DNA of 64,000 bases from Druceiella hillmani. Taxonomy: Eukaryota; Arthropoda; Insecta; Lepidoptera; Hepialidae. This document shows, in pieces, positions 12,277 to 22,650 of this stretch. Each line of letters starts with the position of its first letter. The stretch's first letter is position 1. The stretch is taken from assembly GCA_039881145.1 (NCBI GenBank), contig JAYKKI010000015.1, positions 24,784,501-24,848,500 of the forward strand, given 5' to 3'. The position numbers and the translations under genes were made by a program. The notes beneath the pieces are model-generated. The model was given only the letters and a program-made list of their open reading frames with translations. It made no database searches and was not told the DNA's origin.

Positions 12277-12298
12277 AACCACCGGTTAAATTGTTGTA

Positions 12299-12321
12299 GG
12301 GGAACTAGGGGCATGATGGGG
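12299..12321 (+). repeat. Left terminal inverted repeat of pogo-like element
   Basis: 23 bp, an exact reverse complement of 15402-15424, immediately inside the TA duplication. Its inner half (12308-12321) is the GGGGCATGATGGGG motif that recurs subterminally. Confidence 0.95.
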
Positions 12322-12324
12322 TAG

Positions 12325-12704
12325 TGAGGTATGACGGGGTCACGCACACATACAAGAAACTCAACGCTTTTGCAAGGTGGCGCTGTAGCCAACCGAGAGC
12401 CGCTTCCGAGCAATACTCAGAGCGGCCATGACAGTCGGCGAAAGTGCGTGCGTTCTGTGTTTATAAACAATTTTTTTCATGGAGTGCAAATTAATGTAAA
12501 ATTTTGTATTTTTTGACAACTTCAGAAACAGGTAAGGAATAGAGTTGAACTGGTGATTGTTTTGCCCTTCTTTTTACATTTTCTTTAGAGTAAATTGGCA
12601 TATTTACAATCGCATTAGTCCTAACCTAATATTTAAAATATTTAACTTTCTTCAAATATTGTGACTGGGGCAAGATGGTGTAGACTATACGGGGCATAAT
12701 GGGG
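12325..12704 (+). repeat. Left subterminal motif copies
   Basis: Variants of GGGGCATGATGGGG recur at about 12325-12339 (GGTATGACGGGG), 12667-12678 (GGGGCAAGATGG) and 12691-12704 (GGGGCATAATGGGG). Repeated subterminal motifs in DNA transposons are often transposase-binding sites; that role is inferred here. Confidence 0.7.
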
Positions 12705-13029
12705 TAACCTCTAATTTTGTAGATTACAAGAAATTGTTGTTTATACCATATTTTTATTGTATTTTATTCAAGATCGGTTATATTAAAGTGTTGAATTTAC
12801 TGTTAAACCTCTCGTGTTTTTTACTCATCAGAGTTAATTATTTTTAATCACCTAAAACCAGAATAGTCTCTATTTGATTAAGTGCTTTTGTCGTTGTTTA
12901 CTCACTATTATTTTTACTTTCATCATACCCTTCAGATCATGAAACGACATTACTTGTCTAGATTTTACTTTATTTATTGTTGCGTACAGATAGGTATATT
13001 GATTGAAACATATTTTTTTTAAATTTCAG
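12532..13029 (+). other. Probable 5'-UTR intron of the transposase gene
   Basis: AAACAG|GTAAGG at 12531/12532 is a good donor. A T-rich tract ending AAATTTCAG at 13029 is a good acceptor, lying 7 bp before the first ATG (13037). The interval has no coding signature. Splicing is inferred from the consensus only. It would remove two of the left subterminal motif copies from the transcript. Confidence 0.45.
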
Positions 13030-13036
13030 TTTAAAC

Positions 13037-13288
13037 ATGGTTAGATACTATAAAAAAAGACAAAAAGGGGAGAGTGGTCACAACAGTCTATGAAAATAGC
13101 TGTAGATAACGTTTTGAGTAAAGAATCAGGATATAGAAAGGCAGCTTTAGAACATGGTGTTCCTCAAACGACTTTGGAGCGTTATGTCAAAAAAATTAAG
13201 TGAGGTGAAGAAGCTACCATCGGCTTACCACTGAGACCTATAAAGTCTGTTTTTTACGCAAAAAGAAGAACAAGAACTTGCAAAATAT
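13037..13288 (+). pseudogene. Transposase N-terminus: Psq-type HTH, broken
   Basis: It starts at ATG 13037 with MVRYYKKRQKG, typical of pogo/jerky proteins. The frame slips near 13070-13075, where a +1-offset frame continues with WSQQSMKIAV, then SGYRKAALEHGVPQTTLERY. This is the Psq/HTH signature (A-x-x-x-G-V-P-x-T-T-L). A TGA at 13201-13203 interrupts it. A second frame change around 13250-13262 returns to the initial frame, reading KEEQELAKYVKHMEER into the next block. This domain would bind the terminal DNA. Confidence 0.8.
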
Positions 13289-14284
13289 GTGAAGCATATG
13301 GAAGAACGTCTTTTTGGCTTAACTACTCTCGATTTAAGGCAACTGGCTTACCAGTTGGCCGTAAAAAATAATAAAAAGCACAATTTCAATAGTGAGAAAG
13401 AGACAGCAGGTGTTGATTGGTTAAATGGGTTTTTAAAACGCCATCCTGAATTATCAATTCGTAAACCAGAGGCTACATCGGCGGCTCGCACTATGGGATT
13501 CAACAGAGTAGCAGTTGGAAATTTCTACCAGCTTCTCGGGGAAACATACGATGCAATACATTTAACTCCAGATAAAATATATAACTGTGACGAAACTGGC
13601 ATATCAGTTGTTTCGAAAACTAAGAGCAAGATTACGATTAAGACTACTTTAAAAGGTAGAAAACAAGTCCGTTTATTGTCTTCTCCAGAGCGAGGCAAAA
13701 CTGTAACTGTAGAAATTTGTTTCAATGCCGCTGGAACGTACATGCCTCCACTCATTATTTTCCCAAGACAGTGTATAAAAGCCAAATTGCTAGACCGTGC
13801 TCCCCCAGGAGCAACATCTGCATGTAATCCAAAAGACTGGATGACAGTTGAAATATTCACCATTTGGTTCAAACAGTTTATCCAATTTTCAGGTGTATCT
13901 CCTACCAATAAAGTGTTGCTGCTTCGAGACGGACATGTGAGTCATACTAAAAATCTAGATGTTGTAGATCTTGCACGACAACATGGAGTTGTAATAATTT
14001 GCTTCCCTCCTCACTGCACACATAAGTTGTAACCTGCCGATGTAGCTTTCATGAGGCTTTTGAGTACTTATTATGACCATGGTGCTACAAATTGGTTGAG
14101 ATCGCATCCATGTCGTGTGATCACCATGTTCCAAATAAGTGAAATATTTGGACAAACTTACATGCAAGCAGCTACAATGTCCACATCAGTTAACAGCTTC
14201 AGGAAGTGTGGTATATGGCCATACAACCAAGATAATTTTAGTGATGCTGATTTAATGCTGCTGAAACTACAAACATACCATTAG
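13289..14284 (+). pseudogene. Transposase core: CENP-B-like DNA-binding region and DDD catalytic domain
   Basis: A frame of 247 codons (13289-14032) continues in the same frame to 14284 past one TAA. The first part (residues 1-80: LFGLT, DWLNGFLKRHP, RKPEATSAARTMGFN) matches the CENP-B/Tc5 helix-turn-helix region of pogo-type proteins. The DDE_1-type catalytic core follows. The first acidic residue is in YNCDETG (codon 13589-13591), the second in LLRDGHVSH (13928-13930). The third is in the expected PADVAF (14039-14041), 37 residues after the second. The TAA at 14030-14032 sits three codons before the third aspartate, where relatives have glutamine (HKLQPAD), so one CAA-to-TAA change explains it. 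The protein would cut and join DNA at TA sites but is dead in this copy. Confidence 0.9.
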
Positions 14285-15250
14285 CTCAAGACAATCCATC
14301 TACATCAAGATCTGTCAACCTACCGTTAATAAAGACTAGTGCACACATAGCTCCGCATCACGGACATGAAGAAACAACCACATCAAGAGTTGCCAACGCT
14401 GAGTCGATAGACAGAGCCTAGTCACGGTTATGAGTCACCGTCTATATTGAATTCCGCAAATGTTTCCTCAACAGAGCCAGTACCTCATCCTGGACATGAA
14501 GTATCAACCCCGTTAAACGTTGTCAACGATCAGTTTACAGAGATGGAGCGTCATGCTGGACCTGAAACACCATCCCCATCAAATTCTGCAAACCTTCCCT
14601 CAACAGAGTTGGCACCTTGTTCACAATCCGCAAATCAACGTATGCTAAATCAACTGTCAAATGCTTCTCCCATCCGAGCCGTCTGCCGTGACTTAACTTC
14701 TGCTTTTGAAAATGCTTCACCTAAAGACATATTACCGATTCCTGCCGTTCAAATGACCGAAAAAAGGAAAAACTATCGAAGAGGTAAAACAGCGGTAATA
14801 ATAACTTCAACTCCGTATAAAAAAGAACTTGAAGTTTTTAAATTGTCGAAGAACATTCCGACTAAAAGAAGTAAATCGTCAAAGGACGTTCCGGCTAAAA
14901 ATAATAAATCGTCTAAGAATGTTATTGCCCAAAATAAACTCCTGAAGAATTCCAGGAATAGTAAGTTGCAGAAGAAGGCCAGGCCATCAACTTCAACACA
15001 AGAAGATAGCGTTTGTTTTTATTGTAACGATTTAAACCACACTTACCTGAAATCGACTGAAAATTGGGTAAAATGCCAACTCTGTGGGCAATGGACTCAT
15101 ACTGCATGTGCTGGGGTTGATAAAGACAAAGAAGAAGTACTCATATGCATCTTCTGTGAAGAATCCCATCTTACCCCTGAACCCCATCATGCCCCATTTA
15201 TCATTCCCCATCTTACCCCACATACGGGGCACGACGGTTTTTTTATGTGA
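14285..15250 (+). pseudogene. Transposase C-terminal region: linker repeats and PHD-like zinc finger
   Basis: After 14255-14260 the frame shifts by one (AETTNIPLAQD...) and shifts back near 14411-14417. From 14447 it is open to TGA at 15248-15250 (267 codons, no ATG at the beginning). The linker carries degenerate repeats of a TEPVPHPGHE type, then three basic 11-residue repeats (SKNIPTKRSKS-like). A cysteine-histidine array follows: C190, C193, C210, C213, H218, C221, C234, C237, counted from 14447, with the WVKC and WTHTAC signatures of a PHD finger. PHD fingers usually read histone tails, so a chromatin-targeting role is inferred. The last ~27 codons overlap the right subterminal motif cluster. 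Confidence 0.85.
15165..15237 (-). repeat. Right subterminal motif cluster inside the coding frame
   Basis: Inverted copies of the terminal motif occur at 15165-15177, 15182-15195 (CCCCATCATGCCCC, identical to the terminal one) and 15206-15219. An oppositely oriented variant is at 15226-15237. The same bases encode the protein tail rich in HLTP and HHAP. Confidence 0.8.
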
Positions 15251-15401
15251 TTTTTAAAAATAATTATTGTTAGTAATTCGTTATATTATTTTCGTCCAAA
15301 GATTATATCAATTTATAGTTGATTAAGAAACTAAAGTGCCATAAATAAATGAAAATATTATGTTGATTTTTACTGAAGTTTTTGTTGTTTTGCCTTAGCG
15401 T

Positions 15402-15424
15402 CCCCATCATGCCCCTAGTTCCCC
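15402..15424 (-). repeat. Right terminal inverted repeat of pogo-like element
   Basis: Exact 23-bp reverse complement of 12299-12321, followed by the TA duplication at 15425-15426. Confidence 0.95.
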
Positions 15425-15426
15425 TA

Positions 15427-18400
15427 TACCATCCGAAAACTAGAAAACTAGTGATATTTACATATAATATTATAAAATCTGTTCTTTTAAAGATTCTGTG
15501 TGAAAAGTAACGGGATTATTTTTAAGTGATTAATTTTATATTCAGATCAACATTTTGTTTATTAATTTGTGTAGTGTACGTACAAAATAAAATAATAAAA
15601 CGACTCTAGGAACTAATGATTTTTCATTAATATATTCCTTTACAATTTAATCGACTACGCAAGAAAGAGTGTTATATATGCACAATTCATGAATGTCATT
15701 ATATGAGTTCTTTGACCTGACGACAAAAATAAAAATGGCCTAAATATATTCGTTGCAAGGTATATTGATTCCTCTAAACGATGATGTGGTTTGATATTTT
15801 CATGACTTATAATAAAATATAAGTATTAATTTTAGAACCGAAAAAATTATAAATAAATAATAAGCATATGATAATAGATACCTACAAATTAGTACGCCGG
15901 TCGCACACTCATCCAAAGACTAATGTAACTATAGGTCTATGGGGGAAATAGGACTGTAGATCGTTAAGTTGAATGAACGTCACTAAGAAAAATTTATTTA
16001 GTGGAAACGGCCGGAGTTAATTTAGAAATAAAGAAATTGTGAAATTTCATACGTAGAACTTAATTTACCTTTAGTAAGGATTACTGAAAAAAAATAATGC
16101 AGCAAAAATATGCACCACTCAAATATAAATATGAGTTTATACATCTAGTGACAATTTATGTATGAGGAATGGGAAAAATACAACTATAGGCAGAAATTAA
16201 AATGAATTAAATACCATTTAAATTGTTCAACAAAAAAGCGGGGGAAATAACCTTTCTATCGAAATCTAAATATAATGAAATAAAATTCGACATTAGTCTG
16301 AGACAATTTTCCATATAACCTTATTCAATATATTTATTTTTTAAAGCCCTCATAAATTAAAAACATTATGTTTTTAGACATACTTTTGAATAAGACATAC
16401 TTTTTCAAATATTTGGCTATAAATAACTAGTGTTCCATGATAATTTCAAAATAATCTTATAATTCAATTATGATATTATTTCTTAAAATATTTTATTCTA
16501 TGTTTATATATCAGCTCGTTATAATGTGTAGAAAAATTTCTACACATTATAACGACACATGAAACTTTCAAAGGATAAACGAACGATTAGTGAAAAGAAT
16601 CAATCGAAGCACGTTATTAACTTTCATTGAAATTGATCAAGGTGGAATTATGAAAAAAAATCACATGCATTGTTGGAGAGAGTATTTTGAATTGCGAAAT
16701 ACTACAATAAATTATTTTAAGAAATTAACTTTAAAAGTTGTCATTTGAGTGCTACATTTAATTTTTACAGGATATATCAATATAAAATCACTACATGTTT
16801 GGACATAAATGTATATCCTTCTATAATTGAATCTACACATATATATGTAATATAATACATAGCGATAGTATTCACAAAAATACCGATTAGAAATAAAATG
16901 ATAATGAAATTCTATTCGTCCCTTCGGTTTCTATTCAGCTAAAGTATCAGTAGAGGTTTTTGTATTGGTATTTTCATTCTCGTTCAAACTTTCACGCCGA
17001 TGGCAAATGGCTTTACAGATTCGATTGTTTTTAATATTTTAGGCCAGCAAGCGGTTACATTATTCGAATCTCTTCCGTGACAACAATATTAGTTGTTACT
17101 TTTTCATTGAAACACTTCTGTAGTTCTTCAGTGGAGTATTAACGACGTTAACATTTAGCTATACGGTCTACATCGAAAGTTGCTTTGCTCGATCGATTAT
17201 ATCCGATGTAATCGCGCTAAAAATTAATATGATACATTTATGTTTCACTTCACATATCTGAAATATAACTAAGATGCAATCGCTAAAGTAGACGTTTTAT
17301 TTCAAATAACTTTCCACTTATTTTTTTAAATATTTCCACCAGGTCAAAACTACAAGTTTTGTGAAACTTTACAAAAGCAGAACTCATATGAATTACATAA
17401 TTTTTTTTAATTTAACGTTTCCAAAAATAAGACATTGTCCAATTAAGACTTTTTTTTCTTGGTTCTATAAACTTTGACGACTAACTTTTTAGAATGGTCA
17501 CGATGCGAAATTTTATTCCTTGTTTCTCTTTACTGTATTCCTTTTTCCAAATTTCATCGTTAATCTTGAATAAAGTTTTTTTGACACTTGAATATTAAGG
17601 GTTATGAAATTTTATTTGTAATCGTCAATAAAAAAAAACCTTTTTATAAATCTCTAAGAAACCTTTTGTATAAATCTCAGATTGTTTGAACCAGGAAAGT
17701 CAGGTAAAAAAATACATTGATATTTGATTACAGTTAATATTTGATGTGACCTTCAGAGGAAAATCGACAATTTTCTTTTAACATTTTCACTATTTTGTAG
17801 ATTTAAAACTAGAAATAATTGAATAATCTTCTATTTGTGTATTACAATTTCATAATTATAATTAATTGACCGACTATATTTTTTAACCTAAAATCAATGT
17901 AATATAATCGTTTACTAAATAAATTAATTAATTGCTATTAATCTCGTTCACATCATCATTTCGTAAGAATGATAGTGTTTCCAATAGGATTGTTTAAAAA
18001 TATTTCGCATTAAATATTTTAATTTCTTACTTTCTAAATAACACTGAAAAAAAAGAAATTAAATTTAAAAAATTATTATTAACGATTTCTTTCATTTAGT
18101 TATGAGCAATTTCATGTTTCAACAAATTTTCTTCCTTTTTTTTCCTAATCTCCTTTTACATGTAAATTAATCGAACCCTTGGTAGGTCTAGTCTTTGATC
18201 CAAATCTCAAGTCTCTATATCGAGTAATATGACATAAACAGTTATAGGTGGATAGGGCATAATAAGACGTACAATATATTTGTCAACAAATAATTTTACT
18301 CTCTTCAAAATTATAAAGTTTTTGTACAAATGTTAAGTAGAAAACGAAATACTTCGTAATACATCACCTTGTTATCTATTTCATGAAAAATGATTAATAT

Positions 18401-18518
18401 GGATTACAAGAAGTCATTTTAAAAGTAGTATAATGGTTTTTAGTATAATAAGAAAAAACATGGAAAATGAAATAGTTTTAAATTTGTAAAACAAACAATA
18501 TGTTTTTTTCTATGTTAT
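15427..18518. other. AT-rich stretch without a supportable gene
   Basis: There is no recognised gene. A moderately GC-richer patch at about 16900-17220 has short open frames on the minus strand, with several stops and no recognised family. The perfect hairpin at 16517 is listed separately. Confidence 0.45.
16517..16554. repeat. Perfect palindrome, 18-bp arms
   Basis: CGTTATAATGTGTAGAAA, spacer AA, then its exact reverse complement. The two-base spacer allows cruciform extrusion or a hairpin transcript. No flanking duplication was recognised. Confidence 0.9.
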
Positions 18519-18591
18519 CAAAATACCAAAATGGTAACCCCATTTTGGTATTTTTTATATACCAAAATGGGGTTACCATTTTGGTATTTTG
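18519..18591. repeat. Perfect palindrome, 33-bp arms
   Basis: Two exact 33-bp reverse-complement arms (18519-18551, 18559-18591) around a 7-bp spacer. Each arm contains its own internal inverted repeat (ACCAAAATGG ... CCATTTTGGT), so the site has four copies of the ACCAAAATGG core in alternating orientation. The mutation-free arms suggest a recent origin or ongoing conversion. Confidence 0.95.
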
Positions 18592-19724
18592 ACTGAAAAC
18601 ATGTCACAGTGAAAATTAAAATATTTCAACGTTTCTCCTTTTCTTTAATTATTTAAAATAAAATCGATTACCTCTACCAAACAACTTAAAATAGTTTTCA
18701 ATAAGCTGTTTTCTCTCAATAACAATAATTACTCAATTAATTAACTCATCATTTTGTCGGTATAAGAAGGTCATTTGTAATTGTACTGATTAAAGAACAA
18801 CCTAAAACCTATTAACTTTGTGATTGTAAATAAAAGATTTAAAAAAGAATCATAAAGCGTGTATTTATATTTCAGATCATTGTTTTCTATTCAGACCTCT
18901 TTCCTTCTCTAATTATCAAGCTTAACTTTCCAAGGTGAAGTTTTGAACAAAATGTCAAGTTCGATTGAAGTGTAATTGGAAATAGGCTGCTTTGTTTGCT
19001 AAGTGAATATTTCAAATTAATGAGTTTCAAAATTTATTTAAAGAATCAATTTTACAAATTATAACATTAACAAGTGATTTAGATATTTTATTTCGGAACA
19101 AACAATATCGTAATTGCATTTAAAAACAGGTAGTTAAATATATTTTAAATTAAAAATTATAAGGTACTATTTCATGGAGATAACAAATCATGAAGTTAAA
19201 TACAAGATTTCTTTTTGTATGTGGAATGAATTGTTGAGATTTTTAGAGTTTTTAACGCAAGGTATTAAAATTTCAATACACATTTAAGTCTCATTCCGAA
19301 AATTATTTTATCGCATTAACAACTCGTTGAAAATTAGGTTTCACTAATGAGAGAAACGTATTAAAAAATTAATGAAATATCTTATTTCTTACGTTGCGTA
19401 TGATATACAAGGTAATTACTTATTTAATAAAAATAATAGTTTTATATATTTGTAACATTTTGTTAGAAATATTATGCAAAATTGTTTAAACTGTTAGGTA
19501 TCTAAGTATACGCGGAACCCCCGTGGTGCCGGTACTTAGTAAAATTAAAAATTTTGAAAAAAGTCACGACTGATATCACGGAGATAACACCACAAATAAA
19601 CGTAAATAATTTTTAACATTAACATAATCTAAACGGCACAAGTTTGTTGTTGATGCAATACCAATAAAAAGGGACTACTTTGTATACGCGATGCATAAAA
19701 ACATATGAAATGAAACAACTTTTT

Positions 19725-19943
19725 TTAATCAAATCTTTGCCTTGTCAAAATAAGGAATGCCATTAGATTTCCTTTACGAAGTAAATCTGTAAGGATGTTT
19801 TGAATATCCGTTTTCGCGGGTGTCGCTCGTCTAATAAGTTTAGTAATGAGTTCGACTTTGAAGTAAACATGTATAAATGTGGACAGAATATGGTAATGGA
19901 CCAGCATTTCTTGTAATTGGAAAGAAATTTTTCCAATGATCAC
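19725..19943 (-). CDS. Unassigned ORF or terminal-exon candidate, 72 codons
   Basis: A minus-strand frame running from an ATG to TAA. Its amino-acid mix is more protein-like than most frames here: FQLQEMLVHYHILSTF, then KVELITKLIRRATPAKTD, then QNILTDLLRKGN, predicted helical by eye. The local GC is slightly higher than the surroundings. No domain or family is recognised, and no promoter or clear splice border was confirmed. It may be a relic of a mobile-element gene, an exon, or chance. Confidence 0.28.
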   Translation of the reverse strand: MIIGKISFQLQEMLVHYHILSTFIHVYFKVELITKLIRRATPAKTDIQNILTDLLRKGNLMAFLILTRQRFD

Positions 19944-21039
19944 TTAAAAATTCGAATTTCTGTATCGTTTTCATAGCTCTATGTCGATTGATTTAACTAT
20001 ATTTTACTTTAAGATCATCGGTTTATTTCCATCTTTATCTCCGTTCTAACTTCAATATAGGTAAAATTAGAAGTTGATTTACCCAGACTTATTTTAAAAA
20101 GAGATAGATCTAATTTCCATTTATGTCTAATAATTTACTAGTTCTAAAAAGCCAGACTTTTTAAAACATTTAGAAACCCGAATATCCACTATTTAATTCA
20201 CTTAGTTGCCTAATTCGTTCAATTATACCTGAAAGAGTTAATTCTGAAATTCAACTAAACCTGAAATTGCCCTCTATATTATTGATTATCAACTTTATCT
20301 CAGGTTCAATTTTTAGCTTAAGTATTGATACGGGCAGAGATATGACATTAGAAAATAACGGTGCATTCTCTCATTATACCTTGAACCTAAGAAATTATTT
20401 TAGAGTAAACGAAAGGTTCCCTTGGAAATAAACAGATTTTGGTGGAGCCATAATCTGACCTCCGTTTTTATCTTGTTCATTCTATGAGAACATTTACAGA
20501 TTTCGGAGCTCGACCTAAATGTTAATTTAATTACAATTGTCATTATTTCGCCTTAATAGGTAAGAATCGGCAAATGGGACTATTTCGCATCGCTATATGT
20601 GTAAATTAGTCATTGAATGAACTTAGATTATATAGTTACATTTTATATAATACGAATCGCATAAGAAGATAATTATATGAGGATCATATTTTTGACACTT
20701 TTACACGATACTTTAAAATATGTGATTAGATATACAGAAAAGTTACGGCAAGAACCTTTGAGTAATAAACAGGAAAGTTTAAAAACATATCAACTTAATG
20801 TTTACTTAACGAGAAAAATATGTTTAAGTTACGACTTGTAGGTAAATATTTTTATTGACTAAGTGTAAATTTGATATAACAATTGTAAACAAAACTTAAC
20901 GTCCATTTATATGTCTTTTTTCTGTTCGCTTGTAACTTGAGTTGTATTGTTGGTTAGACGAGGAAAGTGGTGAAAAAGGTGTTTGTAAACAGAATATTGA
21001 CATAAGCGCTTAGATTACTGAATCATGTTGCCAGTTAGC

Positions 21040-21112
21040 AGATTTTTCCCAGCATGAAGCGCTGTAGAAGCTATTCTACCGCAACGAGGTTCGAATCGAC
21101 TTCCGCGTATAT
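21040..21112 (+). repeat. Possible tRNA-derived SINE fragment
   Basis: GGTTCGAATC at about 21090-21099 resembles an RNA polymerase III B box. GTAGAAGCTATTCTAC just upstream could be an anticodon-arm-like stem. The would-be T stem does not pair well, and no intact A box or acceptor stem is visible, so this is not a tRNA gene. Confidence 0.25.
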
Positions 21113-22562
21113 AAACTAGTTTATCATACCTTGAGACACTCATCGTCATCATCGACATATCATCATCGTCTCGTCATACCTTTAATCAAGTCATATTGCT
21201 CTTGTACATCCGACGAATATATAATAAATAAAACATTAAATGTTAAATTTTGTACTTAGTAAAATCGCACTAAAATTGTAAAAATAAATCTGTTTATTTA
21301 CACACTAATTTCACGCCATAGTGTATTTAAATCATTTAAGTTACATGTAGTAAATTTCTGACACATGAGTAAATATATTGGAAAAAGTTCATAATTAATT
21401 TTATTCGACAGTCATTTGACATATGCTACGGCTGTACTAAATAACAATACAAATATACGGTGATGTTCTTGTAGCGGATTTGTGCTTGAAACAACTAAAA
21501 TAAAAGAAATTTTATAAAAGTTTAAATTACAAGTGTTATGCATTATATAATCCTGGTCATGAAATTGGGTTTAAGTCCCATTCGTACGTAATTTAATTTT
21601 ATGTCATTACCTAACTTGCTTATAAAACCTATTATCGCTATAAATTATTTTGAGGGAGACATATTGAAGTTATTTGTTTTTCTCTATATTCGAAGAATCG
21701 CAGTATAAATATACTTTCCCAAAACAGCCTGCTAATTTTTCATGTGATCACATAGCTGTGTCTTACGAACAAATATTTATCTTATTATTCATACACTCCC
21801 ATGGCTTTCAACAACGCCTACTGCACTGACAAACCTTTTATTTTATGTATACTCCCATTCGGTGCAAGTGAAACAAAGAAGTGAACAAAACAAACCACAA
21901 ACCAACTTCGGCGCTGTCTTTCTATTTCAGAGGAAAATAATAAAACAAAATTCTGGGAAAATAATTTGCTACTTTCATAAATGTCTCACTGTAAGAGCAC
22001 CATGATGATTTATTTTAATTTTATGTTTATTTAAAAGAAAAATGTAAGATTGATTTTGATTTTGAAATAGTTGAAATTTGTCTCAATTATCACTTTTCAG
22101 GTTTCTCATCCTTACAGATATATAACGATGTATTATCAGATAAATCATTTCTATTTTAAGACCACTTTCTAGTTTCCTTTTATGTTATCTTATTTAAAGT
22201 TTGTTGACAGTAGACTCATTCATTACGATATAATTTTGTTTGTATAACATTTATTTCGTAAATAAATCGACTGTCTATTCTTAGTTTATAGATTTTCAAA
22301 GATTGAAACCTTAAAACAGGTGCACTTAAAAATTTAGGACTAAAGTAATATAGTCTACTCGGTCAAAACATTTTGATGAAAGCAATATTGATTTAAAGTA
22401 ACAAGTAGCATTTATAACATATAACTATCCAATCTATAAATTTTAAGAAAAGAAATGCACAATTGGGTATACTGAATAAAATATATTAACCAATGATTAT
22501 ACATTGTTTGTGTATTATTTAGTCTAGATCCTTCAATTTCTGGTGACCCGATAAACATGAAC

Positions 22563-22563
<1 letters not shown>

Positions 22564-22640
<77 letters not shown>

Positions 22641-22650
22641 TGTATGTATA
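22564..22650. repeat. (TA)n microsatellite
   Basis: About 85 bp of TA repeat with a few GTA interruptions. The open frame across it (22557-22745) encodes only alternating Tyr/Ile and is an artefact. Confidence 0.95.

Larger units (their letters stand above)
12299..15424 (+). mobile_element. Pogo/Tigger-like DNA transposon, inactivated
   Basis: A complete 3126-bp element. It is flanked by TA on both sides (12297-12298 and 15425-15426), the target duplication of Tc1/mariner-pogo elements. It begins and ends with perfect 23-bp inverted repeats starting GGGGAACTAGGGGCATGATG. Copies of the GGGGCATGATGGGG motif recur inside both ends. The interior holds a plus-strand transposase gene of the pogo/jerky type with an extra C-terminal PHD-like zinc finger, broken by stops and frame changes. 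Perfect termini alongside a broken gene suggest a fairly recent insertion, or mobilisation in trans by an intact relative. Family placement comes from the domain order and DDD motifs; the subfamily is not known. Confidence 0.92.
18592..22563. other. AT-rich stretch with one unassigned ORF and a SINE-like scrap
   Basis: Apart from the minus ORF at 19725-19943 and the B-box-like site near 21088, nothing gene-like was recognised. A short GC-rich patch near 19510-19535 (ACGCGGAACCCCCGTGGTGCCGG) may be a transposon remnant but is too short to assign. Confidence 0.45.

Noticed and set aside
13525..13908. 127-codon minus-strand ORF
   Set aside because: Exact antisense of the transposase catalytic core, which carries clear DDE-family motifs on the plus strand.
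16900..17220. GC-richer patch with short open minus frames
   Set aside because: Several stops, no recognisable family, no convincing splice borders.
21088..21100. tRNA gene
   Set aside because: B-box-like GGTTCGAATC but no pairing T stem, A box or acceptor stem; the same applies to 41548-41564.
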